NCBI GenBank assembly: GCA_014621425.1
Contig: JAANBB010000780.1
Span: 1-10,872 of the forward strand
DNA length: 10,872 bases
DNA from: Cylindrodendrum hubeiense
Taxonomy: Eukaryota; Ascomycota; Sordariomycetes; Hypocreales; Nectriaceae
Direction of reading: 5' to 3'
A program made the translations under genes and the position numbers. The notes under the pieces are model-generated. The model saw only the letters and a list, made by a program, of their open reading frames with translations, had not been told where the DNA came from and searched no databases. This document shows positions 1-9,900 of this stretch, one piece after another (within the stretch, counting starts at the first letter, position 1; each line of letters opens with the position of its first letter).

Positions 1-29
1 ACCTGATAACAGAGGAGGGGATATGCTTT

Positions 30-392
30 TTAAGTTACACTAACACCCTCGTATAATAACACTCTCCAGATTGTCCTCTTTTCCCTGGCTACCCCAACTA
101 ACCGAGGGTAAACACTCGCCATTCGCGACTGCTCATCCAGTTTCGAAATTCCAGCATAGCCATGTGGAAAGCTCTTCATTCTATAGTATTAAAAATAAGG
201 CCAGCAACAAAAGTAATAGTTGGGGAGGCAGCTCGACTGTTCTTTGAGTAGTACTACCATGGACTCGGGCTCATTCTGTACAGCTAGCTGTACTGGAGTC
301 TTTCCATAGCGATCCCTAGTCTCCTTGTTAGCATCCTTATCGACGAGTCCGGCCACAGTCCAGATCGAGTTAAATACCAAAATATGATTTGA
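30..392 (-). pseudogene. Ankyrin-repeat gene fragment, broken by an in-frame stop
   Basis: Read on the minus strand, the frame is open from 392 down to TAA at 189-191, and the same frame then continues open to TAA at 30-32. The first part contains a clear 33-residue ankyrin repeat: DANKETRDRYGKTPVQLAV, then a helix ending MVVLLKE. This matches the usual pattern D-x-x-G-x-T-P-L-x-L-A...VV-x-LL. It is preceded by VAGLVDKDAN, which fits the end of another repeat. After the stop, the segment LVGVAREKRTIWRVLLYEG-VSV resembles a second, weaker repeat (L-x-x-A...V-x-x-LL-x-x-GA-x-V). About 60 residues separate the two instead of 33, so an unrecognised intron or an insertion may lie between. No start codon in good context is visible and the frame closes at 393-395. 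Ankyrin repeats bind other proteins; in fungi they often form the C-terminal half of NACHT or similar receptors, but nothing here shows the rest of such a protein. I am fairly sure of the first repeat and less sure of the second. Confidence 0.65.
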
Positions 393-596
393 TTAAGTGT
401 TATCTTGGGGTCACTATTGGCTTGTAGGTGTCACCTCTCGGAACGTACCCTGCGTCCGTCTAGCGTCACTCACTTCCTCGATTTAGCCGTACTATGTGGC
501 TTATCTGACATTATCGCAGGCTACGCCCATGTCCATCGTGAGCCAATTGCCGATAAACACGAACGCGCAGCAGCTTCCTCGGTATTCGATTTCTAA
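393..596 (+). pseudogene. Ankyrin-like fragment, opposite orientation
   Basis: The plus-strand frame is open from 393 (after TGA at 390-392) to TAA at 594-596. Its middle reads THFLDLAVLCGLSDIIAGYA and continues to PIADKHERAAAS. This aligns with the ankyrin pattern T-P-L-x-L-A-x-x-x-G-x-x-x-I-V, followed by the start of a next repeat (V-N-x-x-D-x-x-G-x-T-A-L-S). The TPLH core is degraded and the Gly of the next repeat is missing, so this would be a decayed copy. In another frame, 623-679 (AMHGDRGLSELV...) is faintly similar to a further repeat, which could mean a frameshift; that is only a suggestion. The fragment lies head to head with the minus-strand ankyrin fragment, with almost no gap. 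It could instead be a chance open frame, so confidence is low. Confidence 0.3.
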
Positions 597-787
597 TTGG
601 TCTAACGTAGTCTTGTATCAATGCCATGCATGGCGATAGAGGCCTATCGGAGCTGGTATGCCCCTCGTGTGAAGCGGGGTAACTCTGACGTGGACGAGTC
701 TTACTTTTAGTGTGAAATTGGCATCGCCTCCCAGCGTCTTCCCTGATAATGGATTCTATTAAGGTTCTATAACAAGAACGAAAGTCC
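597..787. other. Stretch without a supported gene
   Basis: Base composition here is ordinary, with CpG, CpA and TpG all present, so it has not been mutated like the right-hand side. I see no convincing gene. The open minus-strand frame across 511-831 matches no family I recognise. One short plus-strand segment (623-679) weakly resembles an ankyrin repeat. The stretch probably holds more decayed coding sequence, plus whatever served as the promoter of the gene starting at 805. No clear TATA or other promoter element stands out. Confidence 0.5.
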
Positions 788-808
788 ATGGCATCGCATC
801 CAGTATGA
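788..808 (+). promoter_or_regulatory. Possible upstream ORF overlapping the start codon
   Basis: An ATG at 788-790 in a good context (TCCATGGCA) opens a six-codon frame, MASHPV, that ends at TGA 806-808. This overlaps the proposed start ATG at 805 in a different frame. If the transcript starts upstream of 788, ribosomes would tend to initiate here first and reduce translation of the main frame. This rests only on position and context and could be coincidence. Confidence 0.25.
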
Positions 809-1153
809 AATCCCAGGACGTCGAATCCCACCCGGTGGGCTCTGGCACTCCAAAGGCCCAGAAGAGCGACAACGCGAAGTCAAGTAACAAAAGTGAGCCA
901 ACGGAGTCACCTCCACTCGTCGCGTGGCATTTCAATGCCTTAGGTCAGATAAACCTTATGTACCTCGAGAAACAAATTTTACGCCTGGACAACCAGTTCG
1001 CGGAATATCTCCCGACAAGGAAATCTGCAGAGAAAGTGCTAGACCACCAGAAAAGGAGAGACAATGAAGTTTCGGTAGAGACATTTGACCGTCTCTTCGA
1101 TAATGCCGGCGGGGAGGATTTTCAGTCACTACAACACCTTCTACACAGCTATA

Positions 1154-1207
1154 GTATATTTACTTCCCCTTCAAGATCTATTGACCTATTATATACTCAC
1201 CTGCTAG
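1154..1207 (+). other. Predicted intron 1 of the DUF6594-like gene
   Basis: The donor is GTATAT, the candidate branch is TTGAC at 1181-1185, and the acceptor is TAG at 1205-1207 (or 1208-1210, three bases later). The length is 54 or 57 nt, typical for filamentous fungi, and either acceptor keeps the frame. Removing it joins LHSY to (I)DEAVLQ, which fits the Y-D-E-A-L-L segment I expect in this family; retaining it inserts 18 or 19 extra residues. Because the frame is open through the intron, sequence alone cannot settle it. It does not remove the TGA at 1228. Confidence 0.5.
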
Positions 1208-1649
1208 TAGATGAAGCTGTTCTTCAGTGACGAAAGTTTCTGCAGCTGGCTAAATACGACCCAGACAGCACTAAGTCTAACAATAAATCCACAGAGAATC
1301 TGAAGGGCCTCGAAAAGAAGAAATTCAATTGGGACCAGAGTAATTTCGTGTCATTAGATCCTTGCACCTGTACCCCGGAGTGTGAACTAAGAGGCATCCG
1401 CTGGCTTCTCACTCGGCCAAAGTGGGAGTCTAATACACGTTGGGAGGCAGCCTCTAAGTTCCTCTTGGCAATTCTCTTACTGGCTGTTCTCCCAACAGCT
1501 TCTATCCTCGTTCTGTTCACAATACCATCAACATGGGGCCGAATCGGATTCATTATTGGTGAGTCAACAGGGCTGGTAGCGTGGCTTCTCTCGGTCAGAG
1601 ATATGGATAAGGTTATGGAGAAAAAGGATATCTGGAGTTATATGCTTAG

Positions 1650-1725
1650 GTGAGTTGAGCACTATTATGTGACTATCTTATTACACTTTAAGACATTTCC
1701 TAACATAATAATCTTTAATTTCTAG
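1650..1725 (+). other. Predicted intron 2 of the DUF6594-like gene
   Basis: The donor GTGAGT at 1650-1655 is a strong fungal 5' splice site and overlaps the TGA that would otherwise end the frame at 1651-1653. CTAAC at 1700-1704 is a consensus branch site and TTTCTAG ends at 1725, for a length of 76 nt. Splicing rejoins the frame as AG|C, a Ser codon, and yields the third membrane helix expected for the family. The intron still contains several CA and TG dinucleotides, so it lies just outside the heavily mutated domain. Confidence 0.75.
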
Positions 1726-1951
1726 CTTAGTAGCTATTTAAGTTGTTTTTGTGGGATCGGTTATAAGTAATAATTAAGTATTAAAGTAATAAGAGTTATT
1801 ATTTTAGGTAGGAAAGGCTAGAGATATAGGGTTATATATAAGAGTAAATAAAAGAGAAAATCTTTAATTTAAGACTTTAAGTATTATTAGTATTAAAGTA
1901 GTGGGAAAAGAGTCATAATTTAATATAATCTATAACTAGTCCCAGCTACTC

Positions 1952-1970
1952 TAGGGTTAAGGTTAGGATT
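1952..1970 (+). repeat. Degenerate interstitial telomere-like repeat
   Basis: The bases TAGGGTTAAGGTTAGGATT read as a partial telomere unit followed by TTAAGG and TTAGGA, each one G-to-A step from TTAGGG. The orientation is the same as that of the terminal telomere. Three units is short and a chance match in a TTA-rich region is possible. The position, near the inner edge of the AT-rich domain, makes it more interesting. Confidence 0.4.
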
Positions 1971-2047
1971 TGCTCAGTTATACAGAAAGTTATAGGGGGC
2001 TCATATTCTAAACTAAGACTAACTAGCTAACAGAGAGTGATTAAGGC

Positions 2048-2344
2048 TTCAAACCCAGGTTTGAAAACTCTAGTTACCGAGGAAGTAACCTAAAGTTATC
2101 TGAGCTAACTAGAAAACCCTAAGAAAGAATCTTAGGTTACCTGAGAAAGACCTACAATCTAGTTTTCAAACCCAGATTTGAAACTCTAGTTACTCAATAA
2201 GAGAAACTACACTATAGCTCAGTCTTTAAACCCAGGTTTAAAGATTAGTTAATTTAGGCTGAACCCTAAGATTATATAACCCAGTCTTTAAACCTAGGTT
2301 TGAAAACTAAATGACCTAGACCTTTAAACCTGGGTTATAAGGTC
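2048..2344. repeat. Array of palindromic elements about 60 bp apart
   Basis: Five related palindromes occur. They are TTCAAACCCAGGTTTGAA (2048-2065), a TTTCAAACCCAGATTTGAAA form (2164-2183), CTTTAAACCCAGGTTTAAAG (2224-2243, perfect 9-bp arms), TTTAAACCTAGGTTTGAAA (2287-2305), and a longer one at 2319-2344 with 12-bp arms and one mismatch. A different hairpin (CCTAAGA/TCTTAGG, 2118-2136) falls in the first, double-length gap. Starts are 116, 60, 63 and 34 bases apart. Flanks also repeat: CTCTAGTTAC follows copies 1 and 2, and CAGT precedes copies 3 and 4. Most copy differences are CA to TA or TG to TA. The function is unknown; it may be a structural subtelomeric satellite or part of a transposon end. 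Confidence 0.75.
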
Positions 2345-5033
2345 CACTTAATATAATTTAGTTATCTAATCTAGATTTTAAGAAGTTATATATACTTATT
2401 CCTCTATCTCTAGGTCCTTATTTAAGGATTAATAAATTAAGAATATAATATAATTTGGTAGGTAGCTCTTTATTATATTAGCCTATTTAATTTTATTAAT
2501 TAAAAAACTTAATAATTAATAGATATAATAGTACTAGCTTAAAATAGTAATTAAATTATAAAAACTAAATAATAAAGGGAAAAGTAAAAAAGATTAGTAA
2601 GGGAAAAAGAATAGAAGAAAAGGATAGGAAAGATAGATAGATAATAAGTTAATAAGAGAGTTATATAATATAATTATTATTATTATCCTAATCAAGTATA
2701 GTATAAGATAGCCTACTCTTATTATTAATAGATCCCTTAATATTTAATATTAAGCTTTATAATATATATTCCCTATATTATAATTACTTTATGATTTATT
2801 ACTAGTTATATATTCCCCTAAATAAGATAGCTTTTTAAGGGGAGAGTAAAAGTAATTACTTAACTATTAGGTTAAATTATAATAATATACCTAATTATAG
2901 TCTAGCTAAATTTATTATATTACTAACAAATTCAGATAACTAATAATATAATATAATATCAAATTAAAGAAAATACTAAGATTTTAAGAAGGAAAGGGCT
3001 TGAAAAAATAACTAAGAGAAAGTTAATATAACCTATTTAATATCTTAAAGAAACTATATATTAATAATATTAAATCTACCTGGAAATAAGTTAAGCTATA
3101 TTATATTATCATAATATAAATATTAATTAATATCCTCATATTAAAATAAAATACTAATAAGAACTAATAAGTAAACTTAAAATATATATAAAAACTCTAT
3201 AATATTTTTATAAAAATAGGAATAAAATAAAAGGTAAAGAATAATCACTTTCTATTATTATATAAAAAAATAAAAATATTAATAATAAAGAAATATCTAG
3301 ATATAGATAAGATTATATTAATAATACTAATCAGAGAAATACTCTATTTTAATAACTAGTTATCTATCTATAAGGGGAAGAGAGTTAAGATTATAACTAA
3401 TTAATATTATATTAAAATATTAAAAATATATATATAATAGATAATACTAGGAGATAATAAACTATAATAAATATATAATTTCTATAATTAAGATAAGTAC
3501 TATTAACACTTTTATAAAAACTAATATTAATATTTTATAGATATTTTATTAGATAATCTTAATCTTAAACTTCAGGTAAATTAAAAAGACCTAATACTTA
3601 TAAATAATCATAGCCAGATCTAGACTTAGATTATTACTATATTATTTAATAATAATAAACTATTATAAGAAAATAAGTAAAATATTCTAAAATTAGAGAT
3701 AATAAATATTCTATAGTTAAGTAATAATATTCATTTCCCTATTACCTAACTAGTAATAATATAGAAGAATAAGTAATAGAGGGAAATAACCACTTATTAA
3801 TATAAGATATTAGTTAAAAGAGATATATTTAAGATCTTAATATAGAATTAGATAATTAGTATTAGAATAGATAATATAAATTATATATAAAGTTCTACTA
3901 ATACTAGCTAATTAAGATAGGGATAGTATTAATTCTTAGTATTCTACTATATTTTATAGACATTCTTATAACTACCTGGAAATATAACTAAATATATATT
4001 AGGAATAGACTAAGAGGAAATTTTAAAATCACTTCTAATTAAATATATAGATATAGATATTTATATATTCTTCTATCTAAATATTATATTATAAGATATT
4101 AATAAAGATATATAGTAATACCTTAATTTCCTTATTAGACTTAAAGGTCTTTTATATTAAGAGATCTATTTATATATCTTAAAGACCCCCTAATTATAAT
4201 TTCTAGATATTTATTAAATTTTGGGCCTATCTTAGAATAATAGATAAGTCTTATCCTAGATTATAAATTATATTATAACCTAGCTAAATCCTAAACCTAT
4301 AGTTATTATTAACTAATAGAATAATAAAAAGCTATTATTATAAAAGGATCTAATATCCGAGTTATAATACTATTTAATTTAATTTATCTAGTCTATAGAA
4401 AAGAGATTAAATACTTTTCTATAAGATATAATATATAGATTATTATCTAAGAATATATTTATTCTCCTATAATAGGAAATACTTAACTTTACTTATATTT
4501 ATTTAAAGATATTTAAGATCCTAATAATAAAAATATATCTTAAATAATAATAGAATAAGGATATTAATAATAATAAATATAGAATATGATTTTAAGATAA
4601 GATATAAATAGGACTATTTAATATTATTCACTAATATAAAGAGGATAACTTTTAACTAGAATAGATAATATCTATATCTAGCCCGGATAGTCTTGAGGAA
4701 TATAATACCAAGCCTATTATAATAACTATTAACCGCGCAAGAGATCTTACTAAGTTCTTAAAGGATATACCTAAATTTTTATAAAACCCTATTTTTTACT
4801 TTCTAAGATTTTATAATATATTAATTAATTAGTTTTTTAAATAGTAAAAACTTAATCTTAGATCTAAGGTATAGATAGAAAATAACCCTATCCCTAAATT
4901 ATATTAAACTACTTATAATTCTAAGATAATAGAAATAAGAGATTATAAGTCTAGGTCTAATTATACTATTAAAAATAGGCTATTTAGGGATAAGAATATA
5001 AATAAGCTTATACTAATATTAATTATAAATAAA

Positions 5034-5084
5034 GAGACTAGAAGCTAGGAAGCTAGATATTAGAAAACTAGAAACTAGAAAGCT
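5034..5084 (+). repeat. Short degenerate tandem of an AAGCTAG-like unit
   Basis: Seven consecutive units of 7 to 8 bases follow the pattern AA(A/G)CTAG with small changes (AGACTAG, AAGCTAGG, AAGCTAG, ATATTAG, AAAACTAG, AAACTAG, AAAGCTA). It is a local minisatellite inside the mutated domain, with no inferred function. Confidence 0.55.
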
Positions 5085-6765
5085 AATAAATAATTATAAT
5101 ATCTCTTACCTTTAATACCTTTATTAAGAATTCAGACTAATACTAATTATAATATAATACCATAAAATCAGTCCTTCTACTATATTAGTAATAGACTAAA
5201 CCCAGAGATTATTATATTATTATTACTAATAATAATACTATTAAGGGATTAAAATACTTAAAGAATACCTAAGAAATAAGAAGCTTCTTAGAGATAAGGC
5301 CTTAAAGTAAGTTATTAGTATAATAGTATATTTAATTAACTTTATTATATTTACGTTCTTATTATCTTCCTTAAGGATATATTTTAGGATTATAATACTT
5401 CCTACTATTATAATTAAGATTATTTTCTTTTTTCTATAATAGCTTGTTCCTTTTCAATTAAGCTTTAAACCTAGATTATAAATTATATATTATTATAAAA
5501 ATAAGATATAAGGGTTATAATTATATTAGATATTTATACTATTAAATATATAAGTATTATAGCTTTCATTTCTCTATAATCTATATTTCTTTCCTACTAT
5601 AAGCTAAAACTAATAATTCTAGCCTATTACTATCACACTTCTATAACCTATATTTACTTTATATTCTCTAGAAATAGAAGAGACCTCTCTCTCTAATAAA
5701 GAGCTAGGACTTAAAGCTAAGTATAATAATAATAATAAAGATAGATTTAATAACTATATAATTCCCGAGACTATTAATAAGATATATTTTCATATAAGAG
5801 ATATTAATAAAAATATAGAGGGAGAGAAAACTAGTAATTATAAAGAAAAGTTTAAGATTAGTTACTCTTTAGGGAATAGGAAAATAACCTATTAATATTC
5901 TATACCCTTCTTTATATATAAATACTTTATATAATACTATTTAATATATTATTAATTTATATATAATATAAAATAACTTATAATATTCTAGCTAAGAACT
6001 TTATATTAAAGATAAACACATTTAATTTTAATATTATAGAAACCTTAAAGATATTTTAGCTATAATATATAATAAATTATAGAGAATAAAAATCCAGATC
6101 AAGACTAATAAGTGATAAAGAAAAGATCTATCCTATATTCTATCTTAATATATTTAGTATTATTAGGTATCTACTTTATATTATTATAAAATACAGTAGC
6201 TTTTTTAATAATATTACCTTTATATTATAATAATAATAAATACTATATAGCTCTAAGTATATAATAACTAGCTTTCTATTTAATCTTATAAATTACACTT
6301 TTTAACTAGTTATAAGAATATTATAGGAACTTTAGTTTATTATAATATATCCTATTAAATATAAGATCCTAGAATCTTTCTTTTAATAAAGATATAATCA
6401 CTAATAGCTAAAAAGACTTAATTAAGATAATACTCTCTAATAACACTATATTAAGATACTCAGATTATATATTATAAATACTTTTAAAAATAGGGAACTC
6501 TTAGAAGAAGGAATTAAGCTATTATAATAGCTTAATAACTATTAATTATAAACACTCTCATATAATAAATAGACAACCTTCTAGGTATTATTTATAGACT
6601 AATAGGAGAGCTTTTATTAATAAAATACTCATAATCTATTTTAGGTTAATTACTAGCTAGCCTTCTATATATATAATTATAGGACTAATATTAATATTAA
6701 GATTAATAATTTAATTTCTATACTTTTAAAGAAAACTTATCTCTATACTAAGAATAAGAATAAAG

Positions 6766-6799
<34 letters not shown>
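6766..6799 (+). repeat. (TAA)n microsatellite
   Basis: A pure period-3 run of ATA/TAA covers about eleven units. In a RIP context a (CAA)n tract would become (TAA)n, so it may descend from a CAA-rich, possibly glutamine- or asparagine-coding stretch. That is inference; simple slippage in AT-rich DNA explains it equally well. Confidence 0.85.
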
Positions 6800-6802
<3 letters not shown>

Positions 6803-6848
6803 TAACTAATATAATTAGCACAATTAATATAATAAATATAACAACTAG

Positions 6849-6920
6849 TATAATAACTAAAATAATAATTAATATAATAATTAAAATAATAACTAATATA
6901 ATAACTAAAATAATAACTAA
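6849..6920 (+). repeat. 12-bp minisatellite, six units
   Basis: Six back-to-back 12-base units read (T/A)ATAATAA(C/T)TAA. The first base alternates strictly T, A, T, A, T, A, so the true period may be 24 bases in three copies. Units 2 and 3 have T where the others have C. It lies just after the TAA microsatellite, with looser versions of the same motif between the two, suggesting they grew from one AT-rich low-complexity tract. Confidence 0.85.
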
Positions 6921-9900
6921 CTTAATTAGATTAACTATCTTAACTATAAATATAATAATACTAATTAAAGTATCTAAAATAAGCAGGACTAATAATACAG
7001 ACTCTTTATTAATAAAGAGAATTAAGAATCAGTCCCTAATTATAAAATAACTAATTAACCTAATACCTAGAAGACTTTATATAATAATAGACTAAAATAA
7101 TTCTAATTAGAACTAGAGTGAAAGTTTAACCTAATTTATATTAACTAGATATTATATACTCTTATTATAAATATTAATTATATTAGAGATAGGTCTATAT
7201 TCAAGGAAAAAGAGTAATATAACAAGTCAATTTACCTATTAGTAGATTATAATAAGATTATTATAGAATATTATAATAATTAAGACTTTACTTTCTATTT
7301 ACTTATATTCCACTCTTAATATAGGAACTTTATATTACCTAGATTATTAAGATTCCTTAATAATCTCTATATAATAATATAAGATAATATAAATTACTAG
7401 AATAATAAAATTTATATTTTCCTTTTTAAGTACTTCTAAGAATATTCTAATATTAAGTAAGTTATATATAGCTAATAGAAAGAACTACTTATTATAAGAG
7501 AAATTATAATAATTACATTTATCTTATTACCTTTAAAGTCTATCTAAGATAATACTTATATCTAATTTAAATAATAATAGCTATTATAAAGACTTTATAA
7601 TAAGTTAATATTAGGGAATCTAAAAGTATTAATATTATTTATATATAAGAGATAATAAATTAATATAATTATAGAAGAGAACTAAACTATATACTATATA
7701 AAATAAGTAATAACTATTAAAGTTTCCAAGCTTAAGCCTAGATAACATAACTTCTTCACTATTCTCTATCCTATCTTTTAATTAATATAATTTTTCCTAA
7801 AAGAGACTAATTTATATATAAGAGTATTATAAACTTTTTAACTTATAATCTTTCCTAATATACTTTATTTATATATATAGATATTTGAGCTTATACTTAG
7901 GGAGATAGAGTAATAATTCCGAGTAAGTAACTAGAAAGGGCTAGATCTAGCTTTATATAAGGTAATTATTATACTTAATTAACTAGGAAATTACTACTTT
8001 ACTAGGGATTTAAGGATATTATCTAAGATAATATTTAATCCTCTTATTATTATATAAAGTATTAAAAAGAGTATATAACTATTTATCTCACTAAAGATAT
8101 TTAGGTTTAGTGAATTATAAGATATAATAAATATAGTATAATAGTCCTAGATATCTAATAATTACCCTATTTTACTTTATATAACTATACTAGTATTCTA
8201 TTATAGGAAGATTATAATAATTAATTAATATAACTAGCTTTAGTTTAGCTAACTTGGAAATAAGGGTATTTATAATATTAAAATTATTATACAATTTCTT
8301 AAGGAAGTTTTTTGATATTTTTAGATCTTAAAGATAATATTATTTATAATATACTAACTATAAAGAGAGCTTTATTATAGTACTTATAATAAAAGAGTTA
8401 TAGGAAAATAAGTTAAGAGGATAGAATAGATTAATATTATTCTAGAGATATAGGAGAGCTATTATAAGCTATTTAATAATAAGTTTAGTATTCTTCTCTA
8501 TATAATTAAAGTATATATAACTAATTAATTAATAGATAGTATAAAATAGCTTTTTCTAGTCTACTAACTAATACTTATTCTAATAATATTATAATAAGAA
8601 TAATTATAAAGAAAACTTAGTATAATTATATTTAGGAGATTTATAATATATATTATTATATAGAGATATTAATAGGCTAAGTAATCTTATTAACTTATAT
8701 AATATAGATCCTTATCTTATATAGGGCTATCTAATATATTAATAAAAGTAATATATTATATCAAGACTAGATTACTAGGTTAATAATAGTAATAGTTAAA
8801 ACTAGTATTAAATAGATATCTAACTCCTATAGGAAGTACCTGATATTCTAATATCTTATTTAGTTAGTAAGTATTATAATAAAGAAATATCTCCTAGTAA
8901 TTCTACTAAAAAGTCTTAAATAAGTGATAATAGAAGTTAAATTATAAATATTATAAAATAATAAATAATTAAAACAGGTATAGAGATAGGTAATAGACCT
9001 TAAATATACTATTCTTATTATTAGGATTCTAGATACTATTAAAGAGGGTTTTATTAAACTAGAGAAAGAGTTTTATAATAGAGATAAGAGTATACTAAAC
9101 TATTATTAGACTATATTTAACTATTTAATATAGAATTTAGGGGATTCTTTATATAACTTAATATTAATATAGACATTTATCTTTATAACTTTAATAGAGA
9201 TTCTATAAGCTAGTAAAGGTAATTCAGGTTTTAATATTAGGAAAAGGCAGGATTTAAATATACTAATAGTTATTATAGTAACTTAAATACTCTGATTCTT
9301 ATAGTCTAATATATTTCTGTGGATAGAGAATAAGAGAAGGATTCTTTATATTAAAGAGATAACTAAAAAGATTAATAAGTTATTAAATATTAGTTTTATA
9401 CCTTTATATATACTAATTAAAGAGTAAAATATAAAGGAATAAATATTTATATATTTTAAGAATTAAAGTAGATTTAAATAAGAGATAATAGATCTTACTC
9501 TTAAAATAATAAATTAAGACTTAATTTTAAGGAGGATTTATACTTATTATTAAGAATATTAAAGTTAGTGAGGAAGAATCCTAAGATATTTATCTTATAA
9601 ATTTTTTATAGTAATAATAAGATTTAGGTAAATTAATATAATTTAATTATTAAGGACTATTAGAGAATATAAATATATAAATTATATAGTAAAGAGAGAA
9701 ATAAGAAAAAGATTATAGATATATATAAGGTAATATTCTAAATAAATTTATATTAACTAATAAATAAGTATTATACCTATCTTTTTATTCCCCTCCCTAA
9801 TAGGTAAGTTAAATATATTTAATATCTAGTTTTTAATATAATATATATAATAAATAATTAATAAGTAAATAAATAAGTTAAAAGATAAAGCTCTATTAGC

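Larger units (their letters stand above)
805..1777 (+). pseudogene. DUF6594-like fungal membrane protein gene with two in-frame stops
   Basis: Model: exons 805-1153, 1208-1649 and 1726-1777. ATG 805 is the first in-frame ATG after TAA at 760-762. The N-terminus is hydrophilic and Ser/Lys-rich for about 35 residues. It is followed by PLVAWHFNALGQINLMYLEK, which resembles the F-x-x-L...NLLYLQ-x-E-L helix that opens the DUF6594 domain. A central charged region leads to a C-terminal membrane part: FLLAILLLAVLPTASILVLF, then WGRIGFIIGESTGLVAWLL. This matches the family pattern of helices with a P-S-x-x-x-R-x-G turn. Splicing adds SLVAI-stop-VVFVGSVISNN, where the family commonly has an AAVLVVFVG-like third helix. 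Two stops break the frame: TGA 1228-1230 (CGA would fit) and TAA 1739-1741 (CAA would fit). Both are consistent with C-to-T change. The typical GYP-x-LA N-terminal motif is not seen, so the start may be incomplete. The molecular function of DUF6594 proteins is not known to me. Family assignment is from pattern memory, not a search. Confidence 0.65.

Noticed and set aside
511..831. 106-codon open frame on the minus strand
   Set aside because: It overlaps the start of the better supported plus-strand gene, has no recognisable motif and an Arg/Ser/His-rich composition typical of a shadow frame.
1228..1233. Programmed readthrough or RNA editing of TGA
   Set aside because: The codon is followed by CGA, not the CTA of known fungal readthrough signals, and fungal A-to-I editing of stops favours UAG. 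A nonsense mutation is simpler.
1224..1553. 109-codon open frame on the minus strand
   Set aside because: It is antisense to the membrane-helix exon, whose plus-strand reading has clear hydrophobic helices and fits the family.
1348..1653. Separate 101-residue membrane protein starting at ATG 1348
   Set aside because: It is in the same frame as the 805 ORF, separated only by one TGA, and upstream codons continue the same protein. Its apparent stop lies inside a strong splice donor. It is better read as exon 2 of one broken gene.
2048..2344. CRISPR-like array
   Set aside because: Repeats are palindromic, variable in sequence and unevenly spaced, the context is eukaryotic, and no cas genes exist.
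2736..2754. Perfect 9-bp-arm palindrome CTTAATATT-T-AATATTAAG
   Set aside because: It stands alone, and such palindromes are expected by chance in DNA made mostly of A and T.
9219..9260. Short readable stretch GNSGFNIRKRQ within the mutated domain
   Set aside because: It looks protein-like for a few codons only. I could not tie it to a transposase or other family, and stops surround it.
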